Part shown: piece by piece, positions 53,825 through 64,000 of the stretch
Layout of the letters: each line of letters opens with the position of its first letter
Numbering within the stretch: the first letter of the stretch is position 1
NCBI GenBank assembly: GCA_036346275.1
Contig: CM070723.1
Span: 50,484,743 to 50,548,742, forward strand
Origin: Otatea glauca
Lineage: Eukaryota > Streptophyta > Magnoliopsida > Poales > Poaceae
Reading direction: 5' to 3'
Length of the DNA stretch: 64,000 bases
The notes under the pieces: model-generated
What the model was told of the DNA's origin: nothing
Seen by the model: the letters and a program-made list of their open reading frames with translations, nothing else
The model's database searches: none
Translations under genes and position numbers: made by a program

Positions 53825-56289
53825 ATGTCTTCCTCTGACAAGTCGATTCCACCATCGGACCTCAACGCTGAAGCTATAATCGTCCCTACATTGGACGATT
53901 TAACTCCAGAACAGCGCAAGAAAATCGAAGATCGAAAAGCTGCTCTGGAGGAGATGATGCTGGGTTGCTACCAGAAAACCCGACGCGGTATCACCCAGAA
54001 GACTGCATTGCCGACGGTCAACGCCCTCGGCGACGTAGGAATTACAAATAGCCCGGTAAGTCAATACGTGCCCGCACAGGAAGAATTATCGGCTATGATT
54101 GAACAGTATGTACATCGTGCTTTCATTAATCAATCATCGGCTTTAGTCACTACTCTCAAGCCGATGATTGCTAACAGTGTTAAGACTATTGCTCAAGAGT
54201 TGGCTTCATCTGGGAGTCTGCTCGATCCGCTGCAAGAGCTGCAGCGCTACCCTGTTTATTCAATGGCACAAAGTACCCAAAACACGGTGGTCGGTCCGAG
54301 ACCATCGACTGCAACTCCATCGTTGATGCTGACTCAACCTATTGTCATACTACCGCGAGATCCTTGACCTAGCGGGGTCACACATTACCAAGCATATACT
54401 AATGCCGCCAAGGTAAATGCGTCAGCTAACTTGCCACCATCGGCCCCATTTTACGCCTTTGCACCATCGGTTTCACAGCCGATTGAACCTAGCAGGTGCC
54501 CGCAATACTACGAGCCGATCCCACCCAGGAATCCGGCCCCGCATAAAATAGTAACCTATTCAAAACCCTTTGTCCCGTTACCTGAGCCGCCGGTTAGGAG
54601 AAACGATGCATACGACCAATTCCCTCAGTATCCATCGGCTCAGTCTAATAGGTAGCCTGAGCTTGCACTCGAGGGGCAAAATGCCAATTATGATCATAAT
54701 TGGCACAACTCTAATATCCCGTCAACCAATAACATTAATTGGACCGGCCAAATTTCCGTCGTATTGAGGGATCAATTTGGCATACAGCCAAAGGGCAAAG
54801 TCATCGGCTATAGAAAACCATATCCCGATTATATAGATCGCATGACATATCCAAACAAATTCAAAGTCCCTAATTTTGCTAAGTTTTCGGGGGATGATTC
54901 AGTCACAACGTTAGAACACATCGGACGCTTTATCGCTCAATACGGCGAAGCAGCTCAGTCAGACGGGCTAAAAATTAGATTGTTCCCATTGTCATTATCC
55001 GGGGCTACTTTTACATGGTTTACGAGTTTACCCCTAAATTCGGTTCATTTTTGGAACGATTTGAAAAGCCGATTCCAGGAGTACTTTTTCTCTGGCAGTA
55101 TGTAACTCAGGATTTTCGACCTAAGTTCCGTCCGCCAAGGTTTGGGGAATCGGTAATGGATTACATCAAGAGGTTTAGGGATGTTAGAAATCGGTGCTTT
55201 AGCGTCACGTTACCTGACAATCAACTAGCCGATTTAGCTTTCCAGGGGTTAATTCCCCAACTTAGGGAGAAATTTGGCATATAAGAGTTCACATATTTGA
55301 GTCACCTGCTTCATTGCGTATCGGCTCAAGAAAGCCGATTTCCTGATAACAGAGTGTTCAGGGACAAATTCAAAATAAATGGTAATAATTAGGAAAAGGA
55401 TAAGGCCAAAGTTAACATGGTCGAATGCTATTCAAGTGAGTCCTCTGAGGACGATGAAGCATAGGTAAACATAGCCGAATGGGTCAAACGGTCTAAAAAA
55501 TCTTTGGTCTGTTCCTGGCTTAAGCCGACTAAAAATAAGTCAGAGGTAAAGTATGCGTTCGACGTATCCAAATGTGATCGTATTTTTGATTTACTCTTAC
55601 AAGAAAAGATAATACGATTGCCTGAAGGACACAATATACCGTCGGCTAAAGAGATAAAAAATGAAGGTATTGCAAGTGGCACCATTCTTTTTCTCATAAT
55701 ACTAATGATTGTAAAAAAATTTGTCAACAGATATAGTCGGCTATTGAAGATGGCCGGCTTAAATTCGTTGTTGAGCCGACCATGCAAGTAGATGTCGACC
55801 CTTTTCCCATAAATATGTTGTAATGCTCACGCAAAGGAAAAGAGCCGATGCATGATGAAGAACCAGAACTAGTTCGATGCGTTGACATTCAATCAGCCTC
55901 AAGTGGCGGGAAGACCTTAAAAATTACAATCGATTTGGTACAAATAGAAGCAGATCATAAAATTAAAAATTCAAGAACTGCTAAGCCTAAGGGAGATCTG
56001 CAAATTGGCAAGTGGTACAAGGCGAAAAAATCGCCACCTCGACGGCCGGTGAGTAGGCCTAAGCCAACTTTTTCTCAGCTGCTGGAGAAGTATGAGAGGA
56101 CGAACAATCGGCCGCATTATCCTTCATGTTGGCCAGATAATTTGTATTGGCCTGAAAATTTGAAAAGAGCTCATCAAAGGTGCCCTTTCTGGCAGTTTTG
56201 TTGGGAGAGGGGAGTAGCTTTACCATCGCCATACACTTGCCCGATGGAACACTATCCTCGGGATAATTGGCCAAGGCAATTGGCAAAAG
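53825..56289 (+). pseudogene. GypB gag (Retrotrans_gag family)
   Basis: Starts ATG 53825 (MSSSDKSIPPSDLNAEAII). One frame carries stops at 54365, 54653 and 55103. The core gag domain is at 54770-55280: YPNKFKVPNFAKFSGDDSVT, LFPLSLSGATFTWF, then after a shift GESVMDYIKRFRDVRNRC and LADLAFQGL. Farther on are FDVSKCDRIFDLLLQEK and a CKWHHSFSHNTNDC metal-binding-type motif (about 55670-55715), then QLLEKYERTNN and a CPFWQFCWERG cysteine motif (about 56180-56215). Cut by SIRE-like element C at 56290, before protease. Confidence 0.85.
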
Positions 56290-58824
56290 TGAAAGTGCAT
56301 CTAGGCACTTATGTTATTTTGGTGATTAATGACAAACACTCATAATGACAATCTATGCAATTAAGTAAATGCTTAACTTAGTGCTTAGCAAATGACAAAC
56401 CTCTAATATGATTATATTGCTATGAGACTAACATGTTATTGCCTAGTTGAGTATCAGTCTCATCCTTTAGAGGAAAATCAAATAGGAAGGTTAAGCAAAG
56501 ATAAGGTATGCAATTTTGGTATCTATTCTATATTTGTTATTGCATTCCTTTCGTGCAAATGCATAGTGAACTCCAAGTAGCATGTTGATTTTATATATGC
56601 ACATTGGTTCATGTCATATTTATTTGTGCATATATATTCATTTGAGTTCATTATGGTATGCATGTATTAACTAGAGTTAAACTTCATATTGCTATAGATT
56701 GACTTGGTGCATGCATGTTTTATTTGTATATCTTCTCATGCAATTCTCTTAGTGAAGTTTATCTAGTGTTGGATCACATATTTACTCTTACTCCAAATAT
56801 TATTTGCACATGTACAATTCGTGTATATTCTATCATGTGCTTCATTTAAGTAAAGTCTGTGATCCTTGCCATGATTTAATTGATTCATCATATTGGCAAT
56901 TATATATCTCTCTAGTGCATATAGATCAATTACATATTCATCATGATGTACTTAGTAGAGAACATTTCTTATGTCAAGTGTTTCCATTTATATTGTGCTT
57001 CTTTATATGAAACACTTGTTGTAATCAACTGCTCACAAATATCAATTTATTTATATCTATTGAGCTTTTGGGACTAATGTCTTTCATGAGTAGTTTGGAA
57101 AGAATTAGGTCCCGTCTGTGTATGATGACCAAGGTATCTTGGAGGATGATCATTAAGCTGAGGTCAACAAGACGACGGTGTCACCAAGAGTTGAGGACTA
57201 AGTCAAGAGCGACTTGGCGTGGAGATCGTCAGAGAGGATGATCAAGTCAAGGTTGATAGGACGAGAGTCTCATGAGGTGAATCGAGTCGAGTTGGACAAG
57301 GCGAAGATGTCATCAATTATATGGTGAAGGTCTTCATGCATCGACATCAAGAAAGAAGACGGCAAGTGACTAGTTCTAGACTTATATTATCTTTGATTTA
57401 ATTTGAGTCTAAGGATTGCCGTACTATTAAGAGGGATGCGATGTCGAATGACTTTTAGATGTGTCAAGTGCTCAAGTGATCCATCCTTGTGAATCTTAGA
57501 AAGAGAGTGGTGTTGGTAGTCTTTGGAAAGTGAGGGTTGTAGGTCTCTCTTGGTTTCTTTGTGAAATCTGTGGTTATCCTTTTAGTTTTGGGTAGTGAGA
57601 CCTTGTTATTTGTGTAGCCCTCGTTCTTAGCTTTGGAAGAGTCCAAAATCTCTGAAATCGAGTCCGAGTCAAAAGTTATGCTCGTTTTGCCGAGCTGCTC
57701 GATCTTGATTCGGACTATCCGGAGTTAGTCCGGACTATCCGGATAATCCGGAGTATCCGGACATTTATCCGGACTCTCCGGGTTGGGTCTCTCTGTTAGC
57801 CTTTCTCAGTCAATCCGGAGTATCCGGATTGAAGTCCGGAGTCTCCGGGTTGTGTGCGGCTGTCTCCAACGGCTAGTTTTTTGGGACCTCTATTTAAAGC
57901 CCCTCTCTTCCCCACTTCAAAGAGGCTGTGTTCCCACTTTTTAGAGGTGCTATACCATTGTTCTTGAGCCCCCAAAAACACCTCTTTACCCTTAGATCTA
58001 AGTGATCCCCTTGGTGAGAAGGGTTGGGAAGAGTTTGAGGAGTGAGGTGCTAGGTTGAGTGAGATTTGAGTTGGTTGAGCACTTGATTTCATCTCAAAGC
58101 TTGTTCTTCGTGAGTATTTGTTACTCTTGGAGGTTGAGGACTCCTAGACGGCTAGGAGGTCGCCTACGAGCCACCGGAGCTTTGTGTGGTTGGCCGTGGG
58201 AAGTTTGTGAAGGTCGGTTCCGCCTCCGTAAGGGAAGGAATCAAAGGAGTGAAGACCGCGAGTGCATTTGTGCAACACCGGAGGAAGAGGGTTGAAAGAG
58301 ACCCCGGCTCAAGTGTGACCGAGCCGCCTCAACGGAGACGTAGGATCCCCTCAAGGATCCGAACTTCGGGTGAAAAATCATCGTCTCCAAGTTTGCTTCT
58401 TATTCTTGTTTTGGTATTTGATTTTGAATCTTGAAATTGCCCGATCTACTCTTTTGTTGTGTTTGGCTCTAGATCTACAATATCCCCATGTACCTGATGG
58501 TATTTAGATCTTTTGTATTCAAGTAGATTGTTGAAAAATTGCAAAGATTTAAAATCTCCATTCGAAGTCTCCAATCCGAGTATCCGGACTCCATAACCCG
58601 GACGATCCGGACTATCCGAGTATCCGGATTGAATACCGGACACTCGGATTAGGACCCTCGGGATCGGACTATCCGGAGTATCCGGATTGAATAACCCGGA
58701 CACTCCGGATTGTTCAGGAAACTCGGGAGATTTTATTTAGCTGCAAATTTTTATTCCGCTGCATTTAGCTATAAAGTTTTTAATTCGCCTATTCACCCCC
58801 TCTGGCGACATCCTCGTCCTTTCA
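56290..58824 (+). repeat. LTR-C: 5' LTR of element C (2535 bp)
   Basis: Starts TGAAAGTGCATC and ends CGTCCTTTCA, with CGCCTATTCACCCCC just before the end. TATA-like CTATTTAAAG at 57890-57899. TCCGGACTATCCGG-type palindromes at 57711-57855 and again at 58565-58715. It shares the order of landmarks with LTR-A and LTR-B but not the TGTGT-loop hairpins. Confidence 0.88.
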
Positions 58825-58825
58825 A

Positions 58826-58838
58826 TTGGTATCGAGCA
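58826..58838 (+). other. Element C primer-binding site
   Basis: TTGGTATCGAGC; the usual TTGGTATCAGAGC (initiator-Met tRNA) with one A missing. Confidence 0.75.
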
Positions 58839-58880
58839 AGGTCTCTCCTTTATTAGACTTAACCGTCTAGAGAGTAAAGG

Positions 58881-59556
58881 ATGTCGACTAGAGGATTAGT
58901 GCATTCACATGATCCACTTGTGCTAGATGGCACAAATTATGCTTCATGGAAATTAATTATGACTTCTCATTTTAAATCCATGAGCCCCAAATATGGTGGA
59001 TCGTAGATGTCGGCTTTTCCTCTCCATTGAATGAAGTTGCTCTAATGAAGGAGAGAGAAATGCCTACATCTCGACGCTCAAGCTACTAATGTTTTATTTT
59101 GTGTTGTGAGCGATGAAATCTTTGATAGAATATGCAATCTCAAGAGCGCTCATGAAATGTGGATAAAGCTTCAAGAACTATTTGAATCATCCACTTCTAT
59201 TGAGGATTGCATTAAGGAAGAGATGTCGGGAGATGAAACATCAAGCTCCACCTCAAGCTCAAGTGATGAAGAACCGACATCTCCATCAACCTCAACCTCC
59301 GCCTCAAGTGACGATGAAGATGCTCTTCCATCACAAATCCGTTGCTTCATGGCGAAAGGTAAGAATGAGGTAAGTGACGATAATGACGATGATGAGCTCT
59401 CTTATAATGAACTTATGAATTTGCTTGAGGAGCTCAATAAATGTCTTGGAAAGGAGAAAAAGAAATATAAAATTTTGAAGCTTGAACATGAATCACTTCA
59501 AATGATTATAATATGCTTCAAGAAAATCATGAATCCTCCTTTCCAAAGAAATTCAT
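58881..59556 (+). pseudogene. Element C gag, N-terminal part
   Basis: ATG 58881: DPLVLDGTNYASWKLIMTSHF is the SIRE-type gag start. Frameshifted near 59000-59100, then open from 59106: FDRICNLKSAHEMWIKLQELF, an acidic Ser-rich region (ETSSSTSSSSDEE), the block SQIRCFMAKGKNEV and a helical KCLGKEKKKYKILKLEHESL. Another shift near 59545 links to the next part. Confidence 0.8.
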
Positions 59557-59565
59557 AAGCCTAAG

Positions 59566-60609
59566 GTGGATATAGGAATCTCATGTGATTTAATTGATGA
59601 AATGTCTTGCTTAAATGTTAATCCTAATATTTCATCAAAATTTGACATATCCACCTCTTGCAATGATTTACCTTGTTGCTCAAATTCAAATGTTTCCACT
59701 TCCTCTATGCATATTGAGACTAATCTTGTAAAGGAAAACAATGAGCTCAAGGCCAAAGTCATTAGATTAGAAAATGACTTGAAGAAGTGCATCAAGGAAA
59801 AGCCGTTTCTCGGCGAGATCTTGAGCAAGCCAAGGGCGCCTCAAGATAAGCGAGGACTCGGCTACATCTCCAAGAGGGAGACTAGCAAGACAAGGCACAA
59901 CGAAAGACTTTCGAAGACCATCAAGTGCTTTGCTTGCAATAAGAAGGGACACTTCGCCTCCGTGTGCCCTAATAAAGTGGAGATCAAGCCACAACCATCA
60001 ACAATGAGGCGAACCGACAAAGAGCAAGTCAATAAGAAGAAGAGACGCTCAAAGCCTACTTGCTACAATTGTCGGAAAAAGGGACACATCGGTAAGGATT
60101 GTCCCAAAGGTATTACTCCTAAGCCTATTATTGTCAATGATCATTATTTGCTTAGGAAGGACAAAAATGGCAATGTGTTTGCCAAGTTTGTCGATTCTCC
60201 CAAGTATTTGCAAAATTATGATATTCAATTGCTTAGGAGAAATGAATCTAGAAATGTGTTTGCTCAAAATGCTAGACTTCCTAAGACCAAGAAAAATCAT
60301 GTTGATCATGTGCTTAGGAAAAATAACAATAGCAAACCATTTGCTAGATCTTCTAAGCCCTTGCATTGTAATGATTATTATGTGTTTAGAAAGGATCAAA
60401 CTAGAAATGGATTTGCTAAAAATGCTAAAACTCCTAAGCCTCCTCAATTCAATTCCAATAATTCGCTTAGGAGTAATAACAATCGCAAATCCATTACTAG
60501 TCATGTTAGTTCACCTAAGACTATTAATGTTAGGGCCATTTGGGTTCCTAAATCTATTGTGACTAACATTTTTGGACCCAACAAAAATTGGGTACCAACA
60601 AGTGCCTAG
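59566..60609 (+). CDS. Element C gag, C-terminal part: two zinc knuckles plus peptide repeats
   Basis: An open frame of 347 codons. A coiled-coil-like ENNELKAKVIRLENDLKKC precedes two CCHC knuckles, CFACNKKGHFASVCP (about residues 124-138) and CYNCRKKGHIGKDCP (about 167-181), for nucleic-acid binding in nucleocapsid. Next come five degenerate repeats of about 25-27 residues, each with an L-R-(K/R/S) start and a (V/P)FA(K/Q/R) centre. It ends FGPNKNWVPTSA and stop, the usual end of SIRE gag before pol. The long undisturbed frame next to a damaged N-terminus suggests recent activity. The true start is upstream of 59566 through a frameshift. Confidence 0.85.
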   Translation: MDIGISCDLIDEMSCLNVNPNISSKFDISTSCNDLPCCSNSNVSTSSMHIETNLVKENNELKAKVIRLENDLKKCIKEKPFLGEILSKPRAPQDKRGLGYISKRETSKTRHNERLSKTIKCFACNKKGHFASVCPNKVEIKPQPSTMRRTDKEQVNKKKRRSKPTCYNCRKKGHIGKDCPKGITPKPIIVNDHYLLRKDKNGNVFAKFVDSPKYLQNYDIQLLRRNESRNVFAQNARLPKTKKNHVDHVLRKNNNSKPFARSSKPLHCNDYYVFRKDQTRNGFAKNAKTPKPPQFNSNNSLRSNNNRKSITSHVSSPKTINVRAIWVPKSIVTNIFGPNKNWVPTSA

Positions 60610-63600
60610 AAGTTTATTAGGTGCTTGGAGATGCATTGGAAAGCTTTGGCTCAATTAAGAGGATGATTTCATCATATGAAAAAAGAAGCCAAGCTTGAAG
60701 ACATTCACTTCAATCATAAACCAATGCCATCTCGGGTAACAAGTATTTAAATTGATTCTTATAGCTTATAGCCTTGTGTAGGTTATATTGCATTATTCAT
60801 GAAAATCAATTTAGATTGCTTGTTATATGCTTGCTCATGCTTATTAGTTGTTCTGATTGCAATCTTGAGTAAGGTTGGGTAAGTGGCACATTAAGGGGGA
60901 TTGCTAAATCATAACCATGTATGTTACATCCCTACATGTGCCCATATTTATATAAGTGCAAATATATATATATTTTCAAAATCAAGCCATTTAGCCAAAA
61001 GTCAAAATTTTGTATACCATTAGTATTCTTGTGAAAAACTAGTTGCAAAATGTATACAAATATATTTGAAATGTTTTTCAAAGGTTTTGGCTTCACAAAA
61101 TCTATTTTGAAAAGAAAATGAGTTTCATGATCAAAATCTAGATAGTAGTATCTTGTTTTGGATTTAAACTTATAATTTTCATAGAATTAAATGTAAAATG
61201 AATTTGAAAGAATTCCAAAACAAAAATCCTAGAGTTGGTCATTCTTAACAATTCTTGTGTTCAAAAGATCTTCAAAAGACCAACCTAGTGAAAGTTATTT
61301 GATTTTGAAACTCGCCGAAAAACTATGTTTGACCCATAATTGTCATATTATTGCACTTAGTGAGTTTCTCCGTTTGGACCGGATCTTGTGTAGTATCTTG
61401 GTTCAAAATGGTATCTTAGACTCATACACAAAATTCAAATCTCTACATCTCATCTTATTCTTCATTTGAATCTTGTGTTGAAATATTTGGTTTTGTTTTA
61501 CAAATAGCTATTTCAAAAGGACCATTTTGGTCAAAAGTCAAATCTTATGTTTAAAAGGCCCAAAATTGTGAAAAGCTTTGTAAAAGTATTCTAATATGTA
61601 TTTCAAATGTTTTACAAGCTTTCAAAATGAAAATTCTATATTGAAATCAATTTTAGCCCGAAAAGTTTTTGGTTTGAACTAAAATAGTTTATTTAAGCAT
61701 ATTGCTCAAATCTTAGCATTCAAGTTGGATTTCATTATAAATGTTGGCTAGAAACCATATTGATAATCAATTCTAAGCCATGGAAATTGAAATTGCATGA
61801 AATCCAAATTGAGTTGTATTTTGAGGCTTTTTATGAAAAACTATTTCTTATTTTAACTTGCTTCAAAAAGGGTTAAAAGCAAAATATTTGTTTGAAATGC
61901 AAAATCTTATGAAAATAGTCTTCTAAAATGTTTTCAAATGCATTTCAAATGTTTTCAAGTATCTAACCCTTGGCTAGAAGCTAAAAGTCAAACTTTGGCT
62001 TAAAAAGATCTTTGTGATCTTGCTTTTGCATTTAACTTCAAATTTTTCTAAAGCAAAATCTATTTGGAGTTTGAAAAAGTGGTCAATACAAAACTCATAG
62101 GGTTGGTCATTTTAAGCATTTCTTTAGTTCAAAGTTTTTCCAAACGACCAACCGTTCAAAAGTTATAGCCATTTGAATTTGGCCAAAATCATCCAATTGA
62201 CCCAAAATGATCCGTTGTTGCATTTTGTGGATTTCGCTATTTGAATTGGATTTATTTGCATATCTTGGATTGAAACAGTATTTCTTACTCATACAAAGCT
62301 ATGAAAGTTCAAATCTCCATAAATTTCAATCTGGAATGCATTTTGAACATTTGGCGAAAATTCAATTTCTTTTCAAACCCTCAAAGCAAAATTTGGCATA
62401 TCTTTTGATTGGAGACTCCTTTTTGGAAAATTCTTTTTGGAAAAGTTTCTTGGGAGTCTAAATAATGTTTATGCCTAATTTCAAATAATTTCAACTTAAT
62501 TTGAAATAGTTATGCCTTTTCTCTCTTTCGATCTTATTTGGCATACTCTTGCATTAAGTTGGATTTTACGATTTGAATGGATTTGATTATGCAAATAGGC
62601 TTATAAACATCTCTCTAAATCATATGAAGCCATATAAGTGCATATTACCATTCAAAACTCATTTGGTTCCATTTTGAGGATTTGGTGAAAATCTTAATGT
62701 TTTATGTGTTTCATATGCATATTTCATCATATTTCTCGAAATGAAATTTATTTATTGAAAATCCTTGTTGGAAAACCTTATCTTACATATGGAGTTCATA
62801 TCTGAAAAATTCTCAAATTTATTTGAACTCATTTGCGAGATTGTTGACTTTATTTGACTTAGTGTCAAAACTAAACCTCCAATGCTTCTAATGACCTATT
62901 TTTGATTGGAGAGTGATATTTGAGAAAATCCTTTTGGAAAAAGTCTCTTGGATGTTCATGGATCATTTCGCAAAATCTTATGGCTATTGGACTTCATTTG
63001 ATCAAGATTTGATCCAAATTCAAAATGTTCATTTTAGGATGAAGTTTAACAACCCGAGTATCCGGGTAATATATCCGAGTATCCGGATTATCCGACACTC
63101 GGATCAAAAACACCGAGTATCCGGTTGTACCGCTTCGCCCAAATTCAAATTGCTATCTATACTTTCTTGCAATATCTTGTTCATCCTATTTTTGGGTTTC
63201 TCCTTTGCTCAAATTAATATTCATCTTCATAGCCCTCGAAGAGGATTTCTAGTCGGATCTGCTCGCGTTGATGATTTTTGTATTTGAGCAATAGTTTAAA
63301 AGCTATAATCGACTTTGTGCTGCTATTTGCGTCTGTTGAGACTTTGAGAGTTTTAAATTGGCATCTTGGCAAGCCTTTCAAGATGAAAACTAAGTGAACT
63401 TATTCATTGCTCCAAGCTTCTAAGTGGAGCATATCTATTTAAGTTTTCATTCCAATGAAAGTGCATCTTTTGGCTAAGTTATTCTGAAAATTGGATTTAA
63501 TTGTAACTTAGCCTCAAAATGTTTTCTCTCTTGCATAACTTCGAGTTTATTATGGAAAAGAGAAAATTTCCCTTGTAAGCTCAAGAGTGAGTTTGAATGT

Positions 63601-64000
63601 GTTTTACTCATTGTCTCTCTTACAAGTGGATGACAAGATTAAATTTGAATGAGTTTCAAATATTTTCATTATAAAGTGATGTGATAAAATCTTTAATTGA
63701 TATCTTGAGTTGTTTTTAAAATTGCATGCAAAGAGTATTGTCTTGTATATCATATATATCATGCATGTTGTACTTAGACATTATCAAACTAACTTGGGTC
63801 AAATTAAAAGATATTTGTTCCCGGAAATCGTGTGCATGTCTACTGATGTTCAAGGTATTGGAAAAGGGGTCATCTTCGACGGTGGGATGAAGGAAATGGA
63901 GAGGAGCTCCATAGTACGAGGGATCTAAGACCGGGCGCGGTGATCATGACCAATTCGAACATGCGGTGGACAAGAATCGACAAAGAGACGTGTTTCTTTT
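60610..64000 (+). other. Element C 3' internal region, non-coding
   Basis: AT-rich sequence with many TTTCAAA/TTTGAAA words; no credible gene. 62075-62340 is homologous to 12640-12905. A further cluster of CCGAGTATCCGG palindromes lies at 63045-63135. The last 200 bp (63790-64000) changes in composition and is not recognised. No 3' LTR is reached. Confidence 0.65.

Larger units (their letters stand above)
56290..64000 (+). mobile_element. SIRE/Maximus-like element C (runs off the window)
   Basis: 5' LTR 56290-58824, primer site, gag to 60609, then at least 3.4 kb of AT-rich non-coding sequence. The part 62075-62340 matches the 3' internal region of element B. There is no protease, integrase or RT after gag, where autonomous relatives encode pol. 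Inserted in GypB gag. Confidence 0.82.

Overview
The window is nuclear DNA from a grass (Poaceae). The evidence is one host gene with plant intron/exon structure, a very GC-rich first exon followed by AT-rich exons (the usual grass gradient), and a dense nest of plant LTR retrotransposons. The rice tribe is a plausible but unproven placement. There is no prokaryotic signature.

The only intact host gene is a calcium-dependent protein kinase (CDPK/CPK, + strand, seven coding exons, 22841-47908, 575 aa). Its exons join in frame without a defect. Its first intron is about 22.5 kb, of which only about 1.4 kb looks like original intron. The rest is two insertions: a Tat-lineage Ty3/gypsy element (E1, minus strand, 24430-41976) that carries a second, internally deleted copy in the opposite orientation (E2, 27362-33368), and an inverted-repeat element (42288-45911) that carries a third, gutted copy (E3, 42327-45302). 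Downstream lie a decayed F-box/LRR-type gene (about 50598-52437) and two related MITEs.

Left flank (1-21400): a Ty1/copia element on the minus strand (Copia-A) is split by a 3.4 kb solo LTR of a SIRE/Maximus-like family (LTR-A). LTR-A is itself split by a 5.3 kb TG...CA element with a perfect 5-bp target duplication. To the right are the 3' internal part, polypurine tract and 3' LTR (LTR-B) of a second SIRE-like element, then a second decayed copia element (Copia-B). Right flank (53000-64000): a Ty3/gypsy element (GypB) with gag is interrupted by a third SIRE-like element (LTR-C plus gag) that runs off the window.

Observations beyond routine annotation: (i) LTR-A and LTR-B contain many short hairpins with different stems but one constant loop, TGTGT; (ii) all three SIRE-like LTRs have a conserved core promoter preceded by a cluster of short palindromes whose sequence is completely different in each LTR; (iii) the Tat elements carry, antisense to gag-pol, a small ORF of about 73-83 codons behind a conserved TATA box, and a multi-exon extra gene behind a similar motif; (iv) the Tat 3' regions hold tandem arrays, a known kind of seed for satellite DNA; (v) the SIRE-like elements appear to be gag-only.

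All coordinates were read by eye. Element boundaries given to the base rest on visible TG/CA ends, PBS, PPT or target duplications; others are marked approximate.
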